This document shows positions 22,814 through 31,017 of a stretch of 49,401 nucleotides of DNA, in pieces (within the stretch, counting starts at the first letter, position 1; every line of letters starts with the position of its first letter). Below the pieces are notes generated by a model that saw only the letters and a program-made list of their open reading frames with translations, was not told where the DNA came from and did not search any database. A program made the translations under genes and the position numbers. This DNA comes from JAWXBK01 sp040878185 (GTDB lineage Bacteria > Pseudomonadota > Alphaproteobacteria > Dongiales > Dongiaceae): assembly GCA_040878185.1 (NCBI GenBank), contig JBBDMS010000062.1, forward strand, positions 1-49,401, given 5' to 3'.

Positions 22814-23304
22814 CGCGATTTCTCGCGCTGGTCTTTCTCGTTTCGCTGGGCGCGGGCGGCGATGTTCGCGCCGACGACGATGCGGACACCGATATCGGGA
22901 TCGCCGATGCGGTCCATGTCGACAAGCGTGAACGGCGGCTCGATCTCCTGCGCGATGGCGCGGTGATCGTGAGCTTCGACATCGCGCTTGGCTTCGAACC
23001 GGAAGGACACAAGACGGAAGAGGGAGACGGGCGCACGCCGGAGGGCATGTATGTGCTCGACTGGCGCAATCCCGAGAGCCGCTTCCATCTCTCGCTGCAT
23101 GTCTCCTATCCGAACGAAGAGGATCGGGCGCAGGCTGACGCGCGCGGCGTCTCTCCGGGCGGCGACATCTTCATCCACGGCACGCCGGGCTGGGCTTTGC
23201 TCGGCGGCGACTGGACGCTCGGCTGAATCGCGGCATCGAACGACGAAATCGAAACGATCTGGGCTGCGGTGCCGGACGGCACGCCGATCACGATCGATCC
23301 CTAG
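22765..23304 (+). pseudogene. L,D-transpeptidase (YkuD) gene with TGA at the catalytic cysteine codon
   Basis: The product would be a secreted peptidoglycan L,D-transpeptidase of 179 residues: an Arg-rich start and hydrophobic signal (about 18-35), then the YkuD domain with HVDKRERRLDLLRDG, GDGRTPEGMYVLDWRNPESRFHLSLHVSYPN and DIFIHGTPG. The catalytic motif should read GDWTLGC-IA; here it is GDWTLG-TGA-IA, the stop at 23224-23226 standing where the family has its catalytic Cys. The same frame then continues with conserved family sequence (ASNDEIETIWAAVPDGTPIT) to a normal TAG at 23302-23304. A single TGC or TGT to TGA change would explain it. The truncated product of 153 residues lacks the nucleophile and should be inactive. 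Sequencing error, recent nonsense mutation and selenocysteine recoding are the options; no convincing SECIS hairpin was seen. It overlaps thyX by 49 bp. Confidence 0.8.
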
Positions 23305-23420
23305 GCGCTTTTCCGGCGGTGGGCCGTTTCGCGCGCGGTTCGCGCGGATCGATGACGCGTGCGAGCCGGACCGTATAGAATGTTGCGGCGGGCAACATCG
23401 CCCGAACCCGGGAGGCCGAT

Positions 23421-23750
23421 ATGTCGAAATACATCGTACTTCTAAGCTGGACGACGCAGGGCGTTCAGAATATCAAAGACGCACCCGACCGGCTCGACGC
23501 CGGCAAGGTTGCCGCGAAGGCGCTGGGCGGCAAGGTCGAAACCTTCTATTTGACGATGGGCGGCCATGACGGCGTCCTGATCGTCGACATGCCATCCGAC
23601 GATGCGATGGCCAAGTTCCTGCTGACCGTGTCGCAGAGCGGAAACATCCGCACGACCACGCTGAAGGCGTTCGCCGAATCCGAATATCGCCAGATTATCG
23701 GCAGCCTCGGAAAGTCCGGCGGCGCCAAGAAGAAGAAAAAGAAGAAATAG
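23421..23750 (+). CDS. GYD domain protein with poly-lysine tail
   Basis: Small cytosolic protein of 109 residues. The body (about 1-95) matches the GYD domain, a ferredoxin-like alpha/beta barrel fold of unknown function related to dimeric alpha-beta barrel proteins: KYIVLLSWTTQGVQNIKDAP, GGKVETFYLTMGGHDGVLIVDMPSDDAMAKFLL and SGNIRTTTLKAF. The C-terminus ends with seven lysines after GGAK, an unusual low-complexity tail that could bind nucleic acid or membranes. CGGGAGG before the ATG (23409-23415) is a good ribosome site. No operon partner is obvious: the L,D-transpeptidase gene lies upstream and the next gene is convergent. Confidence 0.85.
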   Translation: MSKYIVLLSWTTQGVQNIKDAPDRLDAGKVAAKALGGKVETFYLTMGGHDGVLIVDMPSDDAMAKFLLTVSQSGNIRTTTLKAFAESEYRQIIGSLGKSGGAKKKKKKK

Positions 23751-23786
23751 CGCTTTCGTTCGGCGGCGCGGCGGGACGTTGCGTCG

Positions 23787-24077
23787 TCAGTCCGCGCCCT
23801 CGACGATAACGAAGGTCGAGTCCGACGTGGCCTGACGCAGTTTCACCGCCGCCTGATATTCAGGCGAGTGGTAGAATTTTTTCGCCTGCTCGAAGCTCTC
23901 GAATTCCAGAATCACATGGCGCTCGTGGCTGCCGCCTTCGGGCAGTTCATATTGTCCCGCGCGCACGAGGAAGCGCCCGCCATAGGCCGCGATCGCCGCG
24001 CCGGCCGCTTCGCGGTACTTCGGATAACTCGCCGCGTCGGTAACAGTCAGGTGGGCGATGCAATAACCCTTGGGCAT
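23787..24077 (-). CDS. DUF1330 domain protein
   Basis: Small protein of 96 residues of the DUF1330 family (dimeric alpha-beta barrel, function unknown). It shows the family features MPKGYCIAHLTVTDAASYPKYREAAGAAIAAYGGRFLVRAG and HVILEFESFEQAKKFYHSPEYQAAVKLRQ. The length is standard. It lies 33 bp downstream of the lytic transglycosylase gene on the same strand and may be co-transcribed, although no functional link is evident. GGAG precedes the ATG on the minus strand (within GGAGATATCGAA). No export signal or metal motif. Confidence 0.9.
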   Translation of the reverse strand: MPKGYCIAHLTVTDAASYPKYREAAGAAIAAYGGRFLVRAGQYELPEGGSHERHVILEFESFEQAKKFYHSPEYQAAVKLRQATSDSTFVIVEGAD

Positions 24078-24110
24078 TTCGATATCTCCGTTGTAAGGCG
24101 GTGCGCGTTT

Positions 24111-25616
24111 CTATTGCGCCGACTGCGTACGCAGTTCGTTGATCAGTCGGAACGCGACATAGTATTTGTAGATGTTGCGAACATAGATGACCGGCTCGCG
24201 GCTCACAGCCTTGGCAATCGCGATCTCGACGTTGTCGAACCAGACATTGGGGCTGAGGCCCATCTGCTCGGCGAGACGGCGCGCCTTGTTCACGTTGCCC
24301 GGACCGGCATTGTAGGCGCCGAAACTGAACAGAACTTTGTCGAGCTCGGTCAGCGACGCATCGCTGTAATAGCGGTCGCGCAGGAATCGCAGATACTTGA
24401 TACCGGCATGGATGTTGCTTTCCTCGGTAGAAATGTCCGGAATGCCGACATTCGGGTCGGCCGCGGTCGTCGGCAGAACCTGCATGATGCCGATCGCGCC
24501 GACCGGGCTGCGCTTGCTCTGGTCGATCTGCGATTCCTGATAGGCTTGCGCCGCGATCATCAGCCAGTCGAACCGGTAAGTGCTGCCGTACTGGCGAAAG
24601 AGGTCGGCGACCGCGCGCAGGCGATGCTGCTCGTCGGTGGCGAGCGCGTTTTCGGCCCAATCGACATCCTTGAGATAGCGATTGAGGATGACGTTGCCGA
24701 GCATGGTCCCTTTGCGCGCGTTTGCGACAAATTTGTTGACGGCTTCGGCCAGTTGCGGGCTGTTCTGGCGGAACGCCCAGGCGATATCGTGCTCGCCGCC
24801 GATGGCATTCTCTTTATGCACGACGATACCGTCGAAAATCTGCGCCAGGAAATCGGCGATCGGTTCATCGGCGATGGTCGCCGGGATCAGCCCGGCATTG
24901 ACCATCTCGATCAGGTCTTCGGTTTTCAGATTCTCGTCCGCCTCGCGGATCGAAAAGACTGGCTGCCCGGCTGCTTCGCGCTCGGCGTTGAGGGCCGTGA
25001 GATGCTCGAAGAAGCTGCTGGAGCGCCGGATGTAGATCTCAAGTTCGGCAAGTTCGTCGAGGGTGCTGCTGGCCGGGGTTGCGGGCCCGGTGACGAAGAC
25101 TTCGCGGATCTTCGTTGCCATCGGATCGCTGAAATCGACGACGGCGGCACGCTGCGGCGTCACCGTGAGCAGGCCGGCCGCGATATCGGCGCGGCCGTCG
25201 ACGAGCATCGGGAATATCTCGTCGCGTCGCGTCGGGATGACCACGAGGGTGAGGCCGGTACCGGCGCTGCCGAGCTGTTCCCTGAGCGCGATCTCGAACT
25301 GCTGCACTCCCTCGTAGGTAATGCCCTTCTGGTCGGCGCCGTCGGCGAAATAGGTCATGATGCCGTAGGGGATCGCCACGCGGACGATGCCGCGCTCGAC
25401 CATGCCATCGAGATCGCCGGTCCAGGGTTCGAGCGCGTTGGCGATGATCGCGGCCTCGGCCTCGGCCGTCGCGAAGTCGGCTGGCGCCTCGGCCTGAATG
25501 CCCTCATCGTCGGCGGCAGCGGGTGCGATGCTGAAGCAAGTTATCAGCAGCAGGAACAGACCGGGCAGCGGATTGAACCTGCCTCCAGTATTTTCGCGTG
25601 ACATTCTCATTTCCAT
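24111..25616 (-). CDS. MltF-like lytic transglycosylase with solute-binding domain
   Basis: Exported protein of 501 residues that cuts the glycan strands of peptidoglycan. A signal peptide is clear (about 15-36, LPGLFLLLITCFSIAPAAAD). The first module (about 50-300) is a periplasmic amino-acid-binding-type domain (GIVRVAIPYGIMTYF, VDGRADIAAGLLTVTPQRAAVVDFSDP), which in MltF regulates the catalytic module. The second module (about 340-460) is an SLT lysozyme-like domain with AYQESQIDQ, containing the catalytic glutamate, then SPVGAIGIMQVLP and FGAYNAGPGNV. The order and length match MltF. The DUF2238 gene ends 12 bp upstream and the DUF1330 gene begins 33 bp downstream, on the same strand. The first of two nearby ATGs was chosen. 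Confidence 0.92.
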   Translation of the reverse strand: MEMRMSRENTGGRFNPLPGLFLLLITCFSIAPAAADDEGIQAEAPADFATAEAEAAIIANALEPWTGDLDGMVERGIVRVAIPYGIMTYFADGADQKGITYEGVQQFEIALREQLGSAGTGLTLVVIPTRRDEIFPMLVDGRADIAAGLLTVTPQRAAVVDFSDPMATKIREVFVTGPATPASSTLDELAELEIYIRRSSSFFEHLTALNAEREAAGQPVFSIREADENLKTEDLIEMVNAGLIPATIADEPIADFLAQIFDGIVVHKENAIGGEHDIAWAFRQNSPQLAEAVNKFVANARKGTMLGNVILNRYLKDVDWAENALATDEQHRLRAVADLFRQYGSTYRFDWLMIAAQAYQESQIDQSKRSPVGAIGIMQVLPTTAADPNVGIPDISTEESNIHAGIKYLRFLRDRYYSDASLTELDKVLFSFGAYNAGPGNVNKARRLAEQMGLSPNVWFDNVEIAIAKAVSREPVIYVRNIYKYYVAFRLINELRTQSAQ

Positions 25617-25628
25617 GTAAGGCCGGTG

Positions 25629-26240
25629 TCAGGCCGACAGTTCAACGGCTTTGCGTTGCGAAAGACGGATCAGCAGCACGGCAGCGATCGCGCCTCCAGA
25701 ATTGAAGCAGAGATCGAGGGCGGTGTTGTAATAGCCGCCGACATTGGTCTCGGGAATGGCAAGCACGGCGGCGAACTCGATCAGCTCGTTGATGCAGCCG
25801 AGACCCATGCTGCCGAGCGCCGCGAAAATGTAGATCGTCGCCGTGTTGCGCAGGACCGGGAAGTTGACCTGCAGCAGATGCCACAGCACGAGCGCGGTCA
25901 CGGCGAACCCGTAGAAATGCACGACCTGGTCGTATTTGAGGAGACGCAGCTCGCCCTCGCCGACAATTGGCACGAGTTGGAATGCATAGAGCACCGCGCC
26001 GTTCACCTCGATCCCGCCGCCGGCCATATGCGCGAGCCCCCAGAGCGAGAGCGCCCACAGGATCAACGGCGGAAAGCGGGTGCGCTTGATCGTCGCGCCG
26101 ATCAGTACGACGAAGAAGATGAGAGTCGCGATGTACCAGAGGAACTCGAGATTGCCGATCATCACGAACCAGATGCCGAACCCCGCCACGTAGGCGAGGG
26201 TGAAGACCAGCACGCCCCATTCCGATGCACTGAGTTTCAT
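25629..26240 (-). CDS. DUF2238 (YjdF-like) integral membrane protein
   Basis: Inner-membrane protein of 203 residues with about six hydrophobic helices (for instance WGVLVFTLAYVAGFGIWFVMI, LWYIATLIFFVVLIGATI, VVHFYGFAVTALVLWHLL and AAVLLIRLS). The pattern HMAGGGIEVNG, YDQVVHFYGFAV and INELIEF, with conserved His, Asp and Glu inside helices, is that of the DUF2238/YjdF family, whose role is unknown. It lies directly upstream of the lytic transglycosylase gene on the minus strand. Upstream, the divergent region toward the flavoprotein gene contains two perfect 20-bp direct repeats. Start ATG at 26240 gives the usual length. Confidence 0.87.
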   Translation of the reverse strand: MKLSASEWGVLVFTLAYVAGFGIWFVMIGNLEFLWYIATLIFFVVLIGATIKRTRFPPLILWALSLWGLAHMAGGGIEVNGAVLYAFQLVPIVGEGELRLLKYDQVVHFYGFAVTALVLWHLLQVNFPVLRNTATIYIFAALGSMGLGCINELIEFAAVLAIPETNVGGYYNTALDLCFNSGGAIAAVLLIRLSQRKAVELSA

Positions 26241-26271
26241 AACCCGTCCCCCGATGTCGCCGCCGGCGTGG

Positions 26272-26319
26272 TGCGTCGCGGCGCGATCATGCCCTGCGCT
26301 GCGTCGCGGCGCGATCATG
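26272..26319. repeat. Two perfect 20-bp direct repeats in a divergent promoter region
   Basis: The 20-bp word TGCGTCGCGGCGCGATCATG occurs at 26272-26291 and 26300-26319, separated by 8 bp (28-bp period). It lies between the divergent DUF2238 gene and the PNPOx-like flavoprotein gene. It may be a pair of regulator-binding sites or a small tandem duplication. Confidence 0.7.
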
Positions 26320-26444
26320 GAGATGGGGCGCCGTAAAATCCAGCCGGACAACGTTGAACCGGCAATTTGCCGGGATGGCGGGGCGGGTGCGGGGGCGTTA
26401 AAATGACGACCGGTCCCTGCCGACCGACCGACGAAGGAAAATCC

Positions 26445-27125
26445 ATGCCCGACGACATCCAGCGCGACGCCCTTGAGCAAGACGACGGCGCTCCGGACTA
26501 TATGATCCGCACCGAGGACGAGCTGCGCGCATTGATTGGCCCGCTCGATCCGATCGCCCTCCACAAGACGATCACGCGGCTCGATCCGCATTGCCGGCAG
26601 TTTATTTCGCTCTCGCCGTTTCTTTGCATCGGCACGTTCGACGCGGATGGCCGCGCAGACGTGTCGCCGCGCGGCGATGCCCCCGGATTCGTTCAGGTGC
26701 TCGACGACCGCACGATCGCGATCCCGGACCGGCCCGGCAACAACCGGCTCGATACGATGACCAACATCCTCGCCAATCCGTCGGTCGGACTGCTGTTCTT
26801 CGTTCCGGGGTTCGAAGACACGCTGCGCATCAACGGCAAGGCACGGCTCACCAACGATCCGGCTTTGATGGCGGCGGGCACGGTCAACAACCGGCCGCCG
26901 AAGGTGATGATCCGGGTCGATGTCGAAGAGGCGTTCCTGCATTGCGCGAAGGCGCTGAAGCGCTCGAAGCTCTGGGATCCATCGGTCCAGGTCGACCGCA
27001 AGACGATGCCGAGTCTCGCGCGCATGATCCTCGAACAGATCGAACATAATCGTTGCGCGGACGAAGAATTCCTCGCCGACGTCGATCGCGAAATCGAAGA
27101 CGATTACAGGCAGAACCTCTATTAG
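26445..27125 (+). CDS. PNPOx-like FMN flavoprotein
   Basis: Predicted cytosolic flavin-binding protein of 226 residues with the pyridoxamine-5'-phosphate-oxidase-like split barrel. Characteristic parts are the segment SLSPFLCIGTFDADGRADVSPRGDAPGFVQVLDD, then IPDRPGNNRLDTMTNILANPSVGLLFFVPG and RINGKARLTNDP. A C-terminal part with EEAFLHCAKALKRSKLWDP is the hallmark of the MSMEG_1061-type subfamily. It probably binds FMN or F420 and reduces a small molecule; the true PLP synthase role (PdxH) is not supported because the substrate-binding segments differ. AAGGAAA at 26434-26440 fits ATG 26445; the frame is open further upstream. The gene is divergent from the DUF2238 gene. Confidence 0.88.
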   Translation: MPDDIQRDALEQDDGAPDYMIRTEDELRALIGPLDPIALHKTITRLDPHCRQFISLSPFLCIGTFDADGRADVSPRGDAPGFVQVLDDRTIAIPDRPGNNRLDTMTNILANPSVGLLFFVPGFEDTLRINGKARLTNDPALMAAGTVNNRPPKVMIRVDVEEAFLHCAKALKRSKLWDPSVQVDRKTMPSLARMILEQIEHNRCADEEFLADVDREIEDDYRQNLY

Positions 27126-27136
27126 GCTTTGCGATT

Positions 27137-27181
27137 TTGTCGCCGACGTGACGGCGCGATCTCGTCGCCGCGGTGCGACAA
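27137..27181. terminator. Possible bidirectional terminator hairpin
   Basis: TTGTCGC (27137-27143) pairs with GCGACAA (27175-27181), and inside it CGCCG-ACGTGA-CGGCG forms a second stem. It lies between the convergent ends of the flavoprotein and mrp genes. Only short T-runs flank it. Confidence 0.4.
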
Positions 27182-27194
27182 GCCGTAGACGCCG

Positions 27195-28379
27195 TTACTG
27201 GATGACGATACGCGGCGTGCGTGCGGCAGCGCCCGCGAGGCTCGCCTCGGCCTTGGCCCAGACCCGTTCGGCGATCTGCCGATAGACCTTCGCGTGCTCG
27301 CTCTCCGGCTGCGAGACGACGATCGGCTGGCCGGCATCCGAGGTTTCGCGAATATCGATATGCAGCGGCACCTCGCCGAGGAAATCGGTATTGAGCCGCT
27401 TCGCCTCCTCGCGGGCGCCGCCGTGACTGAAGATGTCACTGCGGCCGCCGCAATGCGGACAGACGAAATAGCTCATGTTCTCGACGATGCCGAACACCGG
27501 CACGTCGACCTTGCGGAACATGTTGAGGCCCTTGCGCGCATCGAGGAGCGCGATGTCCTGTGGGGTCGAGACGATCACGGCGCCGGTCAAAGGCACGTTC
27601 TGCGAGATGGTGAGCTGCGCATCGCCGGTACCGGGCGGCAGATCGACGACCAGCGCATCGAGTTCGCCCCAATCGACGTCGCGCAGCATCTGGGTGATCG
27701 CGCTCATCACCATCGGACCGCGCCAGATCGTCGGTGTGTCTTCCGGCACGAGAAAACCCATCGACATGCAGACGATGCCATGCGCCGACATCGGCAGGAG
27801 GCGGCGCCCGTCCGGCGATTGCGGCCGGCCGCTGATGCCGAGCATGCGCGGGATCGACGGACCGTAGATGTCGGCATCGAGCAGACCGACCTTGAGCCCG
27901 AGGCTTGCGAGGCCGAGCGCGAGATTGACCGCCGTCGTCGATTTGCCGACGCCGCCTTTGCCGCTGGCGACGGCGATCATGCTGCGCACGCCAGGCACAT
28001 CGAGCTTTTCGCCGGGACGGCCGCGGCCCGCCGGCTGCGGGGCCGATTGTTTCGGCGCCTGGCTGTGCTCATGTCCGTGCCCGTGATCGTGTCCGCCGCG
28101 GGCCTGACGGGGCGCCGCAGGCTGCGCGCCGGTATGGGCGGTGAGCACCGCCGTGACCGAAAGCACGCCGGGCATCGCTTCGATCGCCTTTTCGGCCTGG
28201 CGACGCAGCGGTTCGAGGCTCGCGCCCTTCGCCGGGTCGACTTCGATCGCGAAACCGACATGCCCCTCGCGTATGACGAGACCGGTCACCATGCCGCTGC
28301 TGACGATGTCGCCTTTACCGTCAGGCGCCGGAATCCGGGCGAGCGTGGCGCGAATCTCGCTCTCATTCGGCAGCGTCAT
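27195..28379 (-). CDS. mrp: Mrp/ApbC family Fe-S carrier P-loop ATPase
   Basis: Cytosolic ATPase of 394 residues that binds and transfers [4Fe-4S] clusters. An N-terminal MIP18/DUF59-like domain (about 1-85, IRATLARIPAPDGKGDIVSSGMVTG) is followed by a His-rich linker (HDHGHGHEH, about 97-105) and the ATPase domain with the deviant Walker A GKGGVGKST (140-148) typical of the MinD/Mrp class. The bridging pair C307-x-x-C310 (CPHCGG), which holds the shared cluster between subunits, is present. The end reads IAERVWAKAE. The start at 28379 is supported by GGAG within CAGGAGTTTTCAAGA. It is divergent from hflK. The His-rich linker could bind metal; linkers of this type occur in other alphaproteobacterial Mrp proteins. 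Confidence 0.95.
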   Translation of the reverse strand: MTLPNESEIRATLARIPAPDGKGDIVSSGMVTGLVIREGHVGFAIEVDPAKGASLEPLRRQAEKAIEAMPGVLSVTAVLTAHTGAQPAAPRQARGGHDHGHGHEHSQAPKQSAPQPAGRGRPGEKLDVPGVRSMIAVASGKGGVGKSTTAVNLALGLASLGLKVGLLDADIYGPSIPRMLGISGRPQSPDGRRLLPMSAHGIVCMSMGFLVPEDTPTIWRGPMVMSAITQMLRDVDWGELDALVVDLPPGTGDAQLTISQNVPLTGAVIVSTPQDIALLDARKGLNMFRKVDVPVFGIVENMSYFVCPHCGGRSDIFSHGGAREEAKRLNTDFLGEVPLHIDIRETSDAGQPIVVSQPESEHAKVYRQIAERVWAKAEASLAGAAARTPRIVIQ

Positions 28380-28586
28380 TCTTGAAAACTCCTGTGTCGC
28401 GCCAACATAGCCCACGCAGCTTCCGGCCGGCAGTTCGGTTGCGGTGCCGGACCTGCTGTCATATAAGGCCCGGGCAGGCTCATTCAAAGCATGCCAGCAA
28501 AGCCCGCGGGCCAGCGTACAAGAACGATTGCGCGGCTCGAAACGGGCGAAACGGCGCAAGCGAAACAGGGAAGAGGATTCGCGCGG

Positions 28587-29795
28587 ATGCCTTGGCAGAA
28601 TCAGGGCGGCCCTTGGGGCGGGGGCGGCAGCGGCGGCGGGTCGGGTGGACCCGGCGGCGGATCCGGCGGCCCGTGGGGTCGTCCATCGGGCGGCGGCGGT
28701 GGACCGCGCCAGCCGGATGTCGAAGAAATGCTGCGCCGGACCCAGGACCGGCTGCGGCGCATCCTGCCCGGCGGTGGTGGCGGCGTGCGCGGCCTCGCAC
28801 TGGTCGCGGTCGCGGCACTCGCACTCTGGGTCATCACCGGATTTTACCGCGTCGATGCCGGCGAGCAGGGCGTCGAGCTGATCTTCGGCAAATGGGTTTC
28901 AACGACGCTGCCGGGCCTCAACTGGAACTGGCCGACACCGATCGGTTCGGTCGAAACGCCCAACGTCGAATTCAATAATCGCGTCGAAATCGGACTGCGT
29001 TCCGTCGGCGACGGATCGGAAGGCACGTCGCGCGACGTGCCGGCCGAAAGCCTGATGCTGACCGGCGACGAAAACATCATCGACATCCAGTTCGTCGTGT
29101 TCTGGAAGGTCAAGGATGCCGGCGCCTTCCTGTTCAACGTGCGCGATCCCGAAGCGACCGTGAAAAACGCGGCCGAGGCCGCGATGCGCGAGATCGTCGG
29201 CCAGTCGCCGTTCGAACGTGTTCGTACCGTTGGCCGCGCGGATGTGCAGAACCGCACGCTCGAGCTGATCCAGCAGATCCTCGACAGTTATGGCGCCGGC
29301 ATTCTGGTGACCAAGCTCGAGCTGCAGAAGATCGACCCGCCGGGACCCGTGCTCGAAGCCTTCCGCGACGTGCAGGCGGCGCGCGCCGACAAAGAGCGTC
29401 TCGTGAACGAGGCGCAGGCCTACTACAACGAAATCACCGAGCGTGCCGAGGGTCAGTCGCAGCAGATCATCAAGGGCGCCGAAGCCTATCGCGAGGAAAA
29501 GATCGCGATCGCAACCGGTGACGCGGCGCGCTTTATCTCGATCTATAACGAGTACCAGGACTACGCCGACATCACGATCCGCCGCATCTACCTCGAAACC
29601 ATGGAACGCATCATGGGCAACGTGGACAAGGTGCTGGTCGACAACCGGCTCGGCGGTACCGGCGCTGTACCCTATCTTTCGCTGAACGAGCTGGTGCGCG
29701 AGCGTCAGCGTCTGAATGCGGAGGATCTTCCCAGCACATCGCCCACCGCGGCGCCGAGTGCCACCTCTACCGACGCGCAGGGAGTGACGCAATGA
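28587..29795 (+). CDS. hflK: FtsH protease modulator HflK
   Basis: Membrane-anchored SPFH protein of 402 residues that, with HflC, forms a large cage around the FtsH protease and tunes turnover of membrane proteins. The Gly-rich N-terminus (residues 6-40, GGPWGGGGSGGGSGG) is in the cytoplasm, a single helix spans about 68-86, and the SPFH domain faces the periplasm (YRVDAGEQGVELIFGKW, EQ...VVFWKV, RDPEATVKNAAEAAMREIVG). A helical segment rich in Glu, Arg and Ala follows. The start at ATG 28587 is preceded by GAAGAGGA; earlier in-frame starts would add a basic stretch without family support. Its stop overlaps the hflC start by 4 bp (ATGA), so the two are translationally coupled. Confidence 0.95.
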   Translation: MPWQNQGGPWGGGGSGGGSGGPGGGSGGPWGRPSGGGGGPRQPDVEEMLRRTQDRLRRILPGGGGGVRGLALVAVAALALWVITGFYRVDAGEQGVELIFGKWVSTTLPGLNWNWPTPIGSVETPNVEFNNRVEIGLRSVGDGSEGTSRDVPAESLMLTGDENIIDIQFVVFWKVKDAGAFLFNVRDPEATVKNAAEAAMREIVGQSPFERVRTVGRADVQNRTLELIQQILDSYGAGILVTKLELQKIDPPGPVLEAFRDVQAARADKERLVNEAQAYYNEITERAEGQSQQIIKGAEAYREEKIAIATGDAARFISIYNEYQDYADITIRRIYLETMERIMGNVDKVLVDNRLGGTGAVPYLSLNELVRERQRLNAEDLPSTSPTAAPSATSTDAQGVTQ

Positions 29796-30685
29796 ACCGC
29801 ACGGTTGTCATCGCGCTGGCCATTGCGGCGGTTGTCCTCCTGATCGTCGGCCTGTCGTCGACATTCACGGTTTATCAGTGGCAACATGCGCTGGTCCTGC
29901 AGTTCGGCGATCCAAAGCGGGCCATCGACGAGCCGGGGCTGCACTTCAAACTGCCGTTCGTGCAGAACGTCATCTATATCGACAAACGCGTTCTTAATCT
30001 CGATGGGGAGCCCGAGGAAGTGCCAACCGCCGACCAGAAGCAGGTCGTGGTCGGGGCCTATGCGAAGTACCGCATTATCGATCCGCTGCGCTTCTATCAG
30101 TCGGTCCAGTCCGAAGAGTTTCTGCTCGACCGGCTCGGGCCGATCATCAATGCCCAGCTTCGCGAGGCGCTCGGCGAGGTCGAGATGGCGCAGATCCTGA
30201 CCGATCAGCGCGCCTCGTTCATGCGCGACATTACTGATGCCGTGAACATTGCAGGCGGCAGTTTTGGGATCGAAGTGCTCGACGTGCGGATGAAGCGTGT
30301 CGACCTGCCGGAAGAAAACAGCCAGGCGATTTTCCGCCGCATGCAGACGCAACGCGAACAGGAAGCAAGGCGTATCCGCGCCGAAGGCCAGCGCGACGCG
30401 CAAACGATCCGCGCCGAAGCCGATAAGCGCCATGTGGTGATCATCGCCAACGCACGGCGGCAGAGCGAGATTCTGCGCGGCGAGGGCGATGCCGAAGCGA
30501 CGCGGATCTACAACGCCGCATACGGACAGGACGTCGACTTCTTCGACTTCTATCGCTCGATGCAGGCACTCGAGCGCGGCCTCGGCGGCGACACGACGAC
30601 CTATGTCGGGCCGCCCGAGGGCGACTTCTTCCGCTTCTTCGGCGATCTGACCGGCCAGGGCGGAACCGCGGCGCCGGCGCCCTGA
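29792..30685 (+). CDS. hflC: FtsH protease modulator HflC
   Basis: Partner of HflK, 297 residues. An N-terminal helix (about 4-24, VVIALAIAAVVLLIVGLSST) anchors it in the inner membrane and the SPFH/prohibitin domain lies outside (VYQWQHALVLQFGDPKRAI, then GLHFKLPFVQNVIYIDKRVLNLD). A long charged helix (EENSQAIFRRMQTQREQEARRIRAEGQRDAQTIRAEADKRHV) builds the wall of the HflKC cage. It overlaps hflK by 4 bp and is followed by a DUF2065 gene 8 bp downstream and by degP, the usual alphaproteobacterial order. The C-terminal tail (GGTAAPAP) is short. Confidence 0.96.
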   Translation: MNRTVVIALAIAAVVLLIVGLSSTFTVYQWQHALVLQFGDPKRAIDEPGLHFKLPFVQNVIYIDKRVLNLDGEPEEVPTADQKQVVVGAYAKYRIIDPLRFYQSVQSEEFLLDRLGPIINAQLREALGEVEMAQILTDQRASFMRDITDAVNIAGGSFGIEVLDVRMKRVDLPEENSQAIFRRMQTQREQEARRIRAEGQRDAQTIRAEADKRHVVIIANARRQSEILRGEGDAEATRIYNAAYGQDVDFFDFYRSMQALERGLGGDTTTYVGPPEGDFFRFFGDLTGQGGTAAPAP

Positions 30686-30693
30686 GCTGAGGC

Positions 30694-30885
30694 GTGGCCT
30701 GGGCCGATTTCGGCGTCGCACTCGGCCTCGTCCTTGTGATCGAGGGGCTGCTGCTCGCGGTGATCCCCGATCGTCTCGCACAGATGACGGTTCTGTTGCT
30801 GCAGCAGCCGGCGCAGCGCCTGCGCCTTGCGGGGCTCGCCGCGGCGGCAATCGGCCTCTTCGTGGTCTGGCTGATCCGCGGCTGA
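30694..30885 (+). CDS. DUF2065 small membrane protein
   Basis: Membrane protein of 63 residues with two hydrophobic helices (about 4-24 and 44-61) joined by a loop containing IPDRLAQMTVLLLQQPAQRLRLAG. This is the DUF2065/YjeT family, found next to hflKC in many proteobacteria. It starts with GTG, 8 bp after the hflC stop. The function is unknown; the constant neighbourhood suggests a link with the HflKC-FtsH complex. The gene is followed by degP 132 bp downstream. Confidence 0.88.
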   Translation: MAWADFGVALGLVLVIEGLLLAVIPDRLAQMTVLLLQQPAQRLRLAGLAAAAIGLFVVWLIRG

Positions 30886-31017
30886 GCCGTTACGCGCGAT
30901 ATCGTCCCGCCGCATTGCCGGTCGCCAGCACGCCATGAAATCGCCTATCTTCGGTGTCCCGATGCGGGGCCCGCAGCGGCCGGCCGGATTCGGCCGCGAA
31001 ACGGAGGATCGAGCAGG

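Noticed and set aside
23224..23290. Selenocysteine insertion site after the TGA
   Set aside because: The small hairpins present have the wrong distance or lack the expected loop G, and no sel genes are in the window. Kept only as an alternative to be tested.
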